DNA from: CAIYTF01 sp963664845
GTDB taxonomy: Bacteria; Bacteroidota; Ignavibacteria; Ignavibacteriales; Ignavibacteriaceae
Reading direction: 5' to 3'
Assembly (NCBI GenBank): GCA_963664845.1
Contig: OY761615.1
Location: forward strand, 2,914,001-2,978,000
DNA length: 64,000 nucleotides
Shown here: piece after piece, positions 63,976-64,000 of the stretch
Layout: each line of letters begins with the position of its first letter
Position numbering within the stretch: position 1 is the first letter of the stretch
Translations under genes and position numbers: made by a program
The notes under the pieces: generated by a model
The model's database searches: none
Told to the model about the DNA's origin: nothing
What the model saw: only the letters and a program-made list of their open reading frames with translations

Positions 63976-64000
63976 CCGCGTGGTACGTCGATTGGTTCAA
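63972..64000 (+). CDS. start of a further gene, truncated by the window end
   Basis: ATG at 63972 overlaps the recR TGA (ATGA). The nine visible codons read MTAWYVDWF, which resembles the N-terminus of class I SAM-dependent methyltransferases often found after recR in this group. Only a tentative identification is possible. Confidence 0.4.

Overview
The window reads as a chromosomal segment from a Gram-negative, flagellated bacterium of the Bacteroidota/Chlorobi (FCB) group, most plausibly an Ignavibacteria-like lineage. Two secreted proteins end in type IX secretion (T9SS) sorting domains with an NPFNPxT motif. There is a complete inner-membrane flagellar export set, DUF4252 and DUF2723 proteins, an OmpA protein with thrombospondin type-3 repeats, and a lipoprotein N-acyltransferase. 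The taxonomic call is inference from gene content; no rRNA gene is present.

Layout. 1-7.3 kb: flagellar export operon fliO-fliP-fliQ-fliR-flhB-flhA-flhF-flhG. 7.3-17.9 kb: accessory block with a small inverted-repeat element, a GNAT acetyltransferase, a secreted TPR protein, a T9SS-targeted deacetylase-like protein with motifs in permuted order, an FCD-only GntR-type regulator, a membrane-anchored winged-helix regulator beside a SpoIIE-type phosphatase, and a T9SS-targeted beta-lactamase-fold serine hydrolase. 18-26.3 kb: fumC, a REP-associated tyrosine transposase (RAYT) inside its own palindromes, a glycosyltransferase, and the convergent pair uvrA-lnt. 26.8-32.7 kb: two tandem paralogous hybrid histidine kinases. 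32.8-35.1 kb: an ECF sigma / anti-sigma / DUF4252 / lipoprotein operon with a candidate self-recognised promoter. 35.4-46 kb: HAD phosphatase, YceI, an active/inactive M16 protease pair, a short-chain dehydrogenase, OmpA-TSP3 and a DUF2723 membrane protein. 46.2-53.2 kb: GH13 glycosidase, pgi, serA, a nucleobase permease and a MazG-like hydrolase. 53.4-56.7 kb: a 5'-truncated RHS protein with its immunity gene, then two decayed orphan toxin tips each followed by an intact candidate immunity gene. 57.6-62.3 kb: a reverse-strand run, PurC-like, psd, pssA, two tatA-type genes, gatA and an FKBP isomerase. 63-64 kb: ybaB, recR and the first codons of a further gene.

The most unusual material is non-housekeeping. 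First, a dispersed ~250-bp element carries terminal inverted repeats and three internal hairpins; two copies show a compensatory base-pair change, which argues for selection on folded nucleic acid. Second, a RAYT gene sits between mirror-image REP palindromes, and related palindromes lie elsewhere in the window. Third, the RHS tip array looks like a fossil record of toxin replacement. Fourth, the T9SS-exported deacetylase-like protein has its two halves in reversed order. Fifth, a minimal PurC-like protein lacks the N-terminal part of the enzyme. No rRNA, tRNA or CRISPR array was recognised.
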